A stretch of DNA of 56,685 nucleotides from Zarea fungicola. Lineage: Eukaryota > Ascomycota > Sordariomycetes > Hypocreales > Cordycipitaceae. The position numbers and the translations under genes are program-made. The DNA lies in contig FWCC01000528.1 in NCBI GenBank assembly GCA_900169235.1, positions 1 to 56,685 of the forward strand, written 5' to 3'. Positions 1 to 11,119 of the stretch are shown here, piece by piece. The stretch's first letter is position 1, and each line of letters begins with the position of its first letter. The notes under the pieces are model-generated. The model was given only the letters and a program-made list of their open reading frames with translations, ran no database searches and was not told the DNA's origin.

Positions 1-3000
1 CGGTGGGGGCGTGGCACAAGTATCAATAATCCAGGGGTTCCGCAATAGCAAACCCCCCTTTTCCCCCAAAACTACAAAAAGACGTTGAGTAAGGATTGCA
101 ACCCCCCCGTAAAATAAATACGATGTAGATTTATCAAGATGGGCTTGAGGAGCTTTTTTTTTTCCTAGCCGTCTTTACTACCCGTCCTCTCCCTCCATAA
201 ATCTCCTCCCCAATGTTGGTCTTGTTCGCGCAGACTGTGGAAACAGTAATAAAATAGGTTTAGCGAGTGAGGCTCATCTTGGAGTTGGCTACTGCGCCTC
301 AAACAATGTCGGCCACTCCGTTGAAATTGCACGGGGTAGTCATCACGTTTGACTAGAAAAAAATCGTGGTGCCCGCTTGAAGCAAAGCATGATTTTCGAA
401 ATTGTCCTTCTGTGCAGTCTGTGCTGTTTTCTTTTCTACTGAATAGAGTTTGCAATGGCATGGTTGAAAGCATAATGCTCCTCGGGCAGTCCGTAACTCT
501 GCGCTACGCCCGCGCTGGAGAGTCGACGGCAACGAGCAATAGCCAGACTCAAAACTCAATCTCAAAACAGGAGTTGTTTAAATCACATGAGCGACAATAC
601 ATGTCCACGTAATAATCGGCCAACAAGTATCAAGGAATGTGCCATCCATCGGCAGCCGGATATCGGGGCGGAAACGGCCATCGCTACCGGGTAGGCTACG
701 CACCACCGTGTGGGTGGATATAGGTCGAGTTATAATAGAGGGTAGCGTGCAGCCTGTTGTTTAGAATAAAGGGAAAGATGATGTAATGGCAAAGGTATAG
801 TAACAGGAGAGGGAAACAAGCGTTGGCACAGTGGATAGGATTGGTTTCTATATCAACATGACCTAGGGCAAATGATTTCGTACGTTACTCTACGTAGGAG
901 GTGCGTCAGAGCCAGCACTACAGTCTACAAAGTCACGACTCGTCTCATTCATCTCATTTATATGCGCCAGGCATTACTCAAATAGATTCGCGCGAGCAGA
1001 GAACTATGAAAACTTGATTGCAAAATCAAGCTGTTTGTGACGGATCATGGAAGCTCATCCCCAATTGATGCTCGTTGTAGGTGCACGATCCTTGCAGTCT
1101 CGAGTACCTGGCATTGGGCTGCATACATGCCCAAACCCAAGTGCAGGTGAACGCAGATGTCGACGAGATGCTTGTTGCTACGAGCGACGGTGTTGAAATC
1201 TTACAAAGAAAAGGCACCCAAAAAAAAGGCGGGAGTCCAAAGGCAACATATTAGCCAAACCCATCACCCCAATTTTGGTCGCCTTGATGCCTTGTCTATT
1301 GTGGTGTCATCTCTCGTCATAGCAGCGTGCTTTGGTATCAGGCCCTGCCGACCTGGCCCAACAACAGGCTCACAACACCTCGACTCGGCCACACGAGCAG
1401 ACTCCGAAAATGAAAAGCTCGCTCATCCGAGATTTATCATTAGTTTTTATTAGTTTAATTAGTTAATAATTTTAATAATTTTAATAATTGACTCTAATAC
1501 CCCCTCGCCCCTCAACATGACCCGTCGCCTGTCCGAGCCGAGTCTCCGAACTCGCCCCTGTTCGCAGCATCAAAAGCCCCCCACAGGCAGAGTTGCCAGT
1601 CAGGTGCCCCGCCTGTGGCCCGCAATAGTGCCTTCAATCGACGGGCTTGGATCAGCTTAATATGACGTTTGCGTGCAATTGAGTCCAAGCACAAAGGTAG
1701 AGAGACATGGACAAGTAATTCGCCCCAGGTTGACGGAACGCTGGCAAAACTTGACATGTAAAATGAAAGCTGCTGTTGATACGAGGCTTGGGATAGAAGA
1801 GATCACCACCAAGTGACGTCCTGGACATGCGTGCTGTGCCTGGGCAGTGATCAGGCGACGTCAGGGGGCCACCAGGGCGCAGGGGTCCATCCTTCAACTT
1901 GCCTCTTGCTTCTGTCAAACCGTCAGCAGTGTGGACGTTTGCTTTTCCATACAGTGTATTCAAGTGTCAAGCAAACCCCGACGACCCCTCACGGCCTGTC
2001 GTCCAATTCCTCCGTCCCCAGTTGAATGGCGAGGTGCACGTCGCCCAAAGGAGCAATGGCTCGTAGATTAAACCATTGATGCCCGGCGCTACCATGTAAT
2101 AACAACCCAATGTCTACCAGTAGGTACCAATAGTATATCCAATAAGGCCTAGAAGCTGTGTTGGGGAGGGGATGGGGCAGTGAGGGGGCTGCCGTCTTGC
2201 TCGCTGGAAGGGAAAAGGTACATGCAGATACCAGCATCAAAGTATTACGCCAAATGCAGCGGCGGTACTTTGTATTGGCAGGAAGAAGTGGCGTGACAAG
2301 TTGTACCGTGCGTATGTTGTGAGGGGTCGCTGCTCACTGACACACAGTGCGTGCCACTGCACCGGGGAGCCTGCAAGCTGCCATGCCCGCCGCTCCCGCT
2401 GCTGCCAGCCGTCAGTCACACCACACAACCTGTCCCACACGGCAGCACAGCGACACCCTCAGCAATGTTTTACCGCTCATTGTTTTCCCCTTCAATTTGC
2501 TTGCAATTGCTTCGGACCACCTCGCCTTTTTCCCTCGCCATGGCCATCGTCTCTCCCATCCCCCGACCCGTTCGTCGCTGCAAGCAGCTAATCGGACAGT
2601 GGGGTCCGAGACCAGGCTTCCCCGGATTCCACTGATCCAATTCCCCAGATTGGACTGGGTACTGGACCAGCTGGCCCACCGCTAGACCCAAAAAAGTAGC
2701 ACCTCACCTTCCAGCAGTGACGTCCAAGTACATACAAGTCACGCGATCCCAAAGTCGCCCTCTTGCCTCGCTCTCCCCTCGCCCCAAATTAATAAAGCAA
2801 CCAGGCCACCATTTGCAGCCATTTACTGGTTACAGTCACAAGTCCCCTTTACCCCGCTCGGTCTGACCAAGCTTGAACAGCACAATAGCTCTCCGCTAGG
2901 CGCATTTCCTCGAACAGATATCAATCCCCCAGCACCCCTCTCGTCTGCCTTCCCCTCTTCCTCCTTCCTCCATCATCGACTCGCAAACACGTCTCGTATC

Positions 3001-3170
3001 CAGCTTCCACGCATCCAATTCATCCACAAACGGTCAGTTCCATCTTCACGTAGCGGCTCTCTACGCTTAAATCAGCTACTATTTAATCGAAATCTCCTAC
3101 TCACGCCACCAGACAGCTTCCGCTGGTGACTCGTCTCAACAGCTTCACAAAACACAAAACAACCCCTCCT
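1..3170. other. Gene-poor left flank and promoter of the 3176 gene
   Basis: No open frame here has recognisable protein features; those present are short and overlap one another on both strands. Positions 1436-1493 are a low-complexity AT tract of TTAAT/TAATTTT units. From about 2930 the sequence becomes C/T-rich, as is usual just upstream of fungal transcription starts. A possible 5'-UTR intron has a GTCAGT donor near 3031 and a CCACCAG acceptor near 3114, which would give the next gene a spliced leader. This is inference only. Confidence 0.5.
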
Positions 3171-3175
3171 GCAAC

Positions 3176-4045
3176 ATGTCGGAACCTCTCACTAAAGTCG
3201 ACTCCGCCGTTCAAGGCCTGTCTTCATCACCACCAAAGGACAAGGGCCATAGAAGAGCCAGCTCCAGCGCCGCTGGTGTATACAACATCAACGACCTTGG
3301 TATGTGTGCCTGCTCCGGCCGCGCCGCCTTACCCCGCTCCAACCGTTATTGGCCCCCCCCATAGACATTTGTGCTAACCCAGGCCTCCCTGTCGTAGAAA
3401 AGGATGGCATCGACCTCGAAATTGCCATTGAGACGCAAAAAACTGGCTGGTACGTTTTTCTACATGAACTTGTCCCCCATCTCATGCTGTCACTCATCAC
3501 ACGATGATGGCGGGTCTGTGACGCCCCACCTAGAGGTGTTGTCGTGCATTAGGCTGCCAGAGTGCGCCCCCGCAAGCTCCATACACTCTATCGGTTCAAG
3601 TTCCGAGTTCTCAACGCTAATTATTCTGTCCCACAGGAAAATCAACAAGAGCTCGAGCACTGTAGACGATCCCGCTATTCTCAAGCTGCCACTGACAAAA
3701 CCTCCCGTCAAGAAGATTGACCTGCACTTCCCTCTGGGCATGGAGGTAACTGCCCGCAACCTCAAGGGCGTCACGATCAAGGATGCCCTGGATGCCATTC
3801 ACAAGTCATACAAGAAGCGGGTATGTTTTAATGCTACCAACAGAAACTGCGCCACATGACAGCTTAATCGACTAACGCAAAACTAGTCCGACGACGAGCT
3901 GGACAAGCCCTACCTCGCTGGTTTCGAGTGGGACAAGGAAGAGTCGTGGACGCGGCTGGTTGTCCACCTGCAGGCGCAGCCTACGTCCACTGGCTTTGGT
4001 GGTGGTGGCGGCAAGAAGAAGAAGGGCAAGAAGGAGGAAGAGTAA
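3176..4045 (+). CDS. Small conserved fungal protein, 177 aa, four exons (DUF6699-like pattern)
   Basis: Exons are 3176-3299, 3383-3449, 3637-3820 and 3887-4045; all three introns have GTATGT or GTACGT donors, CTAAC/CTAAT branch points and AG acceptors, and the joined frame is 177 codons plus stop. The N-terminus (about 1-40) is Ser/Pro/Lys-rich. The core (about 60-155) has a PLTKPP segment, a strand-like LHFPLGMEV, then GVTIKDALDAIHKSYKKR and a WDKEESWTRLVVHLQ stretch. The order 'hydrophobic strand, VT-x-x-DAL-x-AIH helix' recalls the small fungal DUF6699 family, but I hold that only loosely. The tail is Gly5 followed by a Lys-rich, Glu-ending segment that could bind nucleic acid or act in localisation. 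No catalytic motif, signal peptide or membrane segment is visible. Function unknown. The gene model is well supported because four exons join without a frame break. Confidence 0.85.
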
Positions 4046-5103
4046 GCACCTTCCGCCAATCCTAATATCTGTTACAATAGCTCCTTCAACCTGTATTGTT
4101 TGGCCTGGCGAGGTTCGGCGCGAGGCGGCACCTGGGATATTGCAAAGAGATACCTAGGTTAATTTTGGCGTGTTTTGCTCAGCGGCTTTGCTTTGTCGCT
4201 TATTATGTACTCTTCTCCTGAATTGACAACTTTACTTTGTTGGGAGAGGCTGCGCCTCTGCTCACTTTATTTTCATTGTATTGTGCGCACTTTTATCTTG
4301 CCTCATTTTTTATTTCTTGTGGTGATTTGTGTACCAATTATGTAATGCCCTTTTCTCACTGGGAATCAGCCTCTACGAATTTTGGTGGTTTTTGGTGAGT
4401 CGAATTGTGTGATGTGAGCTGGGGTTTTTAGGGCCAGTGTGCAAGCCTAGCTTGTAGTGCGGACGACCTCATGGTGTGGGAGCCGACAAGTACCCAACAT
4501 AGAGAGCGACAAATGCAGTTGCTGATTGATAAGATTGGAGATGACTAGATGGCGGCGAAATGAAAGAATTAATCGGCATTACAATGTAATTCATCCACTT
4601 TCCGGCTCGAACATTTTCTACCAGTACACTCTTCAACTACCGTTTTTGTTCCGATTCCAGTTGTGCACCTGCTTCCCACCCGGAAGTAAAGCTCCAATTA
4701 ATGATGGTGCACTAACAGTTCCGTTATCATTCACCAGCCAACTCTGTTAATACTCTATGCATCTCACGGAGCCCACACCCAGCGGAAACAGGTCGTTCCC
4801 CGCCGCAGCCTTTCCGGCGGTGGTGGCAGGTACAACCCATCGCGGCTACCCTCGGAAACCCGCCCGCACTCCCCGCGGCGGAATCAAGGCGCATCCAAGA
4901 GCCGCACCGGGTAAGCTACATGCAGGCGATTCACCATGACGTTTTTTATTCTGGGTGCGCCGTGAATAGCCTTTCATCATTCGACAGTTTTGTCATTGTT
5001 TTTTTTTCTTTCTTATATCTTATTCTATTTCCTCGTCACATTGGCAAAACTTGAAACCACTTCAATACACCAAAAGCGACGACAAACGCTATACACATTC
5101 AAG
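4046..5103. other. Intergenic: 3' UTR of the 3176 gene and promoter of homogentisate dioxygenase
   Basis: I see no gene. The first 400 bases are T-rich, as expected of a 3' UTR. Around 4770-4930 lies a short GC-rich stretch with inverted GCCGC/GCGGC motifs. A T-rich run at 4998-5010 and a CA-rich leader lead directly into the ATG at 5104. Confidence 0.5.
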
Positions 5104-6597
5104 ATGCCCGTAACAGAATTCAGCACAAAGGAAAAGTACCGCTACCAAAACGGTTTCGGATGTCACTTTGAGTAAGCGTTGCTCATCACCTTGGGCCAAC
5201 ACGATGTGTTATTCTAATACATTTCCTTTCCTTGTAGATCAGAAGCCGTCGAAGGCGCACTCCCCATAGGCCACAACAACCCGCAAAAGCCACCCTACGG
5301 CCTCTACGCCGAGAAGCTCTCCGGCACCGCCTTCACCGCGCCCCGACACGAGAACAAGCAGACCTGGCTCTACCGCATCCTGCCCTCGTGCGCACACCCG
5401 CCGTACGCACCCGCAACAAAGACGGAGGCCACGGCCGACGGCCTGAACGGCGGCGTCAGCAAGCTGCACTACATCCCCAACCAGCTGCGCTGGGATCCCT
5501 TTGACCACAACGAGGCCCACGACCTCGATTTCGTGTCCGGTCTGCGCCTGGTGGCTGGTGCCGGCGACGCCTCCATGAAGTCCGGCCTGGGCATCTACGT
5601 CTACGCTGCCGGCAAGAGCATGAGCCCCGAGTCGGCCTTTTACTCGGCCGACGGCGACATGCTCATCGTCGCGCAGGAGGGGGACCTGGACATTCGCACC
5701 GAGATGGGCTGGCTGCTCGTGCGCCCCATGGAGATTGCCGTGATCCCGCGCGGCGTGAAATACCAGGTGCATCTTGCATCCTCGGCGGGTTCGGCGCGGG
5801 GCTACGCGCTGGAGCTGTACGAGGGCCATTTCCAGCTCCCCGAGCTCGGCCCCATTGGCTCCAACGGCCTCGCCAACGCCCGTGATTTCCAGGCCCCCGT
5901 GGCGCACTTTTCCGAGGACTTTGGCGCGACGGCTTCTGCAAGCGCTGCCGGTGGTAGCGGCGGTAACTACACCGTGACGGTGAAGTTCAACAACACTCTG
6001 TTCCAAACCACGCAGCCGCACACGCCGTTTGACGTGGTTGGGTGGCAGGGCAACTACTACCCTTACAAGTACGACCTCGGCCGCTTCAACACCATTGGCA
6101 CCATCTCGTTTGACCACCCGGACCCCTCCATCTTCACCGTCCTCTCCGCGCCGAGCCCCGTCGCGGGCACGGCGATTGCCGACTTTGTCATCTTCCCCCC
6201 CCGATGGCTGGTGGGCGAGGACACCTTCCGCCCGCCGTGGTACCACCGCAACACCATGAGCGAGTTCATGGGCCTCATCTGCGGCGGGTACGATGCGAAG
6301 AAGGGTGGTGCGGGCGGGTTCGTGCCCGGCGGCGCGAGTCTGCACAATGTCATGAGCGGTCACGGACCGGATGCAGAGAGCCACGAGGGCGCGCGGGAGG
6401 CACAGCTCGCGCCGGTCAAGGTGGGCGCGGGCAGCTGCGCGTTCATGTTTGAGAGCTGTCTGATGGTGGGCGTGACGGAATGGGGACTCAGGACGTGTAA
6501 GAAGGTGCAGGAAGGGTATAGCGAGGAGAGCTGGGGTGGTGTGGTGACGCATTGGAAGAAGCCCGAGGGGAAGAGTGTGAAGAGTCATCTTGTTTGA
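5104..6597 (+). CDS. hmgA: Homogentisate 1,2-dioxygenase, 475 aa, two exons
   Basis: This non-haem Fe(II) enzyme opens the homogentisate ring to maleylacetoacetate in phenylalanine/tyrosine catabolism. Exons are 5104-5171 and 5238-6597 with a 66-bp intron (GTAAGC, TTCTAAT, GTAG). The frame covers the whole family, from a [13 protein letters not shown] start to the C-terminus. Conserved blocks seen include [42 protein letters not shown] and [10 protein letters not shown]. By comparison with the human enzyme, the iron ligands are His359, Glu365 and His398, and the catalytic-region His of FDH is His316. Oddly, the usually invariant WHG motif reads WQG (Gln293, codon CAG at 6046-6048). A short Ala/Gly/Ser insertion sits near residues 280-287 of the spliced protein, before the NYTVTVKFN strand. 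The usual fungal neighbours of hmgA, fumarylacetoacetase and maleylacetoacetate isomerase, are absent. It could therefore be a dispersed or second copy. Family call is firm; activity is assumed. Confidence 0.96.
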
Positions 6598-8629
<2,032 letters not shown>

Positions 8630-9829
8630 TTTTCTATAACCTACTTTTGAAATATATATATGAAAAAGGATTTAATCTGTGATTCTATTAGCTATTTATA
8701 ATCAAATCTATAAATAATTTCCGCATTTTATTATTAAATCACGTAATATACAGAAGACATGCAGCCTCTTTCTCAATAGCCCCGGCGTATTTCGACTAAC
8801 AATTGAGTAGTAAGCCTGAAATTTCTAGTCAGTAACGTGATATTTTTACCCTAACCTTGACAGTAAACCATTGTCGACACAAAGTCAAAAATAGGAGCCG
8901 CCATAATACCGCCACCAACTCGAGAAGATGTATTTCCTGTGATGATTTCCCATCGTACCAAGCTACACTTGGTAAGGATTGGCCGAGATGAAAGACATCC
9001 GACCCTTACTATGGGAAGAATCCTCTTTCAAAAACTTGGAAGCTCATGAGTAGTGTAATATCTATATGTGTGGACTTTCATGTAAATATAGAATCAAGGA
9101 CTGACTAGCTTGTTGAAGTATGAAGGATTCTATTGAGACCACAAGGCCGCCAAACGTTCTTGTGATATCACATGACAATTTGTATGATAGGCTTACTGGC
9201 TTCATTTAGCATGATATTCAACAGCTAGCTGGCTTCGTATCCAGCTTATTATTCTCAGCTAGACTTCCATAAATAGGCAATCAAACGATTTAAGGCCACT
9301 ACTCCCTGCTCAACTGGCCAGGGAACGCTGGACCAACCAGTGAAGGCAATAATGCGAAGACAGAATCAGATCAGCAGAGGCTGTGAAACTAATTCTGCAT
9401 TTCCGTTATGAATAGCTTACTTCCCTCTGTGCCGCCTCTCGCGCCACGGATGCTTCGAAAGCTGATGGGGTTTGTAATAGAAATATAAAACTCATGTATT
9501 TGAGGCCGCTTAGCCGATCTATGGCTCATAGTGACCAAGTTTAGCCACAAGGCTGCACAGCCTAGTTTCCTCTTCTGACACAAAACCAGGGGCCAGTAAG
9601 GTGTGAGCTGTTGTGTAGAGTCATAGAATACATCAAGCCAATTCCCAATTAGGCAAACGGTACGGAGTAATGCTGGGAGAAAAAACGGGTAATCCGGCTC
9701 GGGCAACCTGGCACGCAAAAAAATGCCCGTAAATGTGGCGTTGCCCTGGTCAGCTTATCTTCGTTAGCGGAGATACAATGCCGAGAACCGATTATTGGTA
9801 AAACGCCAGCTGGTATTAACTGCCACCTT
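8630..9829. other. AT-rich intergenic stretch between the kinase and the MITE
   Basis: No recognisable gene. The longest frame (minus strand 9389-9718, 109 codons) shows no family features. The base composition is clearly AT-richer than in the housekeeping genes, in keeping with accessory DNA that tolerates insertions. Confidence 0.4.
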
Positions 9830-10029
9830 TAAAGTCGAACATCGGTGTGCCGGACGCTCCCCCCTGACAACCGGACGGCTTTAAGAGGTCTAGAACGCTA
9901 AAATACTAGGCGAGAAGAGGAAGTATCCAATGCGATTTATGGGTTACCCCCGAATTCAGTCTATCAGAGGACCGTGTTGAAGCCGTCCGGTTGTCGGGGG
10001 AGCGTCCGGCACAGCGATGTTCGACTTTA
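9830..10029. mobile_element. MITE-like element, about 200 bp, with roughly 50-bp terminal inverted repeats and TA flanks
   Basis: The left arm runs from about 9832 to 9883 and the right arm from about 9978 to 10027. They are reverse complements over about 50 bases with only a few mismatches and one small indel (left CCCCCCTGACAACC against right GGTTGTCGGGGG read in reverse). Both ends show TA immediately outside an AAGTCGAAC...GTTCGACTT terminus, which fits the TA target-site preference of Tc1/mariner/pogo transposons. The 95-base interior has no frame, so the element would be non-autonomous and would need a transposase from elsewhere. The arms could fold into a long hairpin. It lies between the broken kinase and the KP4-like gene. 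Confidence 0.82.
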
Positions 10030-10217
10030 TTAATAAACTAGTATCATTCAGCTTACCAGTATGAGCTTTAGATTAGTTAAGCATGCCTGAACCATAGACC
10101 CTAGTTGTCTTGGGATTCTATATGCACAACCTACATGTCACCGGATGGAACCGGGGCCGAAACAGATGTCGAATACCCTTATTAGTACCAAATAAACTCA
10201 GCCTCGTAGAACATACC

Positions 10218-10390
10218 GTGATCGATTATACCAATAGTATCTAAAATAAGGATTCCAGATAAAAATAGGGTTTGCAATGCCTTGCGCCTTAGCACCATAG
10301 CATGAGATAGATGACAAGCATGCCTTGATCAAGTATACCAATAGCATCAAAAATAAGTGTTCGTGATAAAAATAGGTTTCACAATGCTTG
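10218..10390. repeat. Direct repeat of about 66 bp, 107-bp period, upstream of the KP4-like gene
   Basis: Copy 1 (10218-10284) and copy 2 (10325-10390) share TATACCAATAG, AAAATAAG, GATAAAAATAGG and CAATGC in the same order and spacing, with about three quarters of bases identical. The pair lies 250-420 bp upstream of the KP4-like start codon and just before a possible TATA box, so it may be a duplicated promoter element or a decayed local duplication. Confidence 0.65.
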
Positions 10391-10428
10391 AAACCAAGTA
10401 GTCTGGCAAGAAAGGCATGGAAAAGAAG

Positions 10429-10436
10429 TATAAGTA
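10429..10436 (+). promoter_or_regulatory. Possible TATA box of the KP4-like gene
   Basis: TATAAGTA lies 211 bp before the start codon and about 150 bp before the 5'-UTR intron donor. A start 25-40 bases downstream would give a leader beginning near 10460, excluding the in-frame upstream ATG at 10388. Confidence 0.4.
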
Positions 10437-10581
10437 GCACAGTTGTTCCCAGCAGAAAGTGTTATCTTCTAATTCATCATCACAACTACACAACCGCACT
10501 ACTCTACAATTTCAAGCTCAACAAGCAACCATTCCACTCTTCTAAAACACAGGAGATATACTCATCTATTCCAACAGACAA

Positions 10582-10638
10582 GTGAGTATATCCACGGCCA
10601 GGCCTAGTTACCTACCAACTGCTAACATTCGCTATTAG
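10582..10638 (+). other. 5'-UTR intron of the KP4-like gene
   Basis: A GTGAGT donor at 10582, a GCTAAC branch point at about 10621 and a TTAG acceptor at 10637-10638 define a 57-bp intron that ends one base before the ATG. Its removal places a leader sequence directly against the start codon. Confidence 0.65.
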
Positions 10639-10639
10639 C

Positions 10640-11047
10640 ATGTACTTCGCACCTTTGATCGTTGCTTTCGCCGCTGCTGTTTCGGTTCAGGCTTCCGGAA
10701 TCAACTGCAATGGCAACAACCTTTGCGACAACCCTACATTTCACTTGAAAGACATTGTCAGCGCCATCAACAGCAACATCGATACCAGCCGCACCTACCA
10801 GAACGGCGAGCACATTGCCTGCCAGAGGAACACGGCTGGTAGTGGTATCTGTCTCTTCCTTCAGGGCACCGGCGGAATCACTGGAGACCTGATTAAGACC
10901 CTGGCCCAGGACATTGTCAACCATGGCTGCAAGCGATGTGGCAGTGTCCCGGTCTTCTTTGACAGCGGTGACAACAACATCAGTGACCACGGTGAGCTTA
11001 CCGCTGACTTTGTTGGCAACACTGGAGGATGCAGCGGCGTCTGCTAG
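10640..11047 (+). CDS. Secreted KP4-type killer-toxin-like protein, 135 aa
   Basis: A hydrophobic signal peptide (residues 1 to about 18, ending VSVQA) is followed by a mature domain with the KP4/SMK-family layout: a GINCNGNNLC start, a helix-strand region near DIVSAIN, the segment IACQRNTAGSGICLFLQ, a second helix TLAQDIVNHGC, and a Gly/Cys-rich end GGCSGVC. I count eight cysteines in the mature part, enough for four disulfides. The founding member, from a virus of Ustilago maydis, blocks calcium channels; genome-encoded fungal relatives have reported roles in interaction with plants and fungi. That is family knowledge, not shown here. The coding part is a single exon with a 5'-UTR intron just before it. 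The start at 10640 is chosen because the signal peptide begins there. No immunity gene is recognisable nearby. The frame appears intact. An unrelated Cys-rich effector is the main alternative. Confidence 0.82.
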   Translation: MYFAPLIVAFAAAVSVQASGINCNGNNLCDNPTFHLKDIVSAINSNIDTSRTYQNGEHIACQRNTAGSGICLFLQGTGGITGDLIKTLAQDIVNHGCKRCGSVPVFFDSGDNNISDHGELTADFVGNTGGCSGVC

Positions 11048-11071
11048 TGTTTCTCGGCAACTATCTATGTG

Positions 11072-11119
11072 TTTGGAATTATGTTTGGAATTATGTTTGG
11101 AATTATGTCTGGAATTATG
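11072..11119 (+). repeat. 12-bp minisatellite, four copies, in the 3' UTR of the KP4-like gene
   Basis: Four head-to-tail copies of TTTGGAATTATG occur, the last with a single T-to-C change, starting 24 bases after the stop codon. Because 12 is a multiple of three, the tract stays open in several frames and creates false repeat peptides. Confidence 0.9.
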
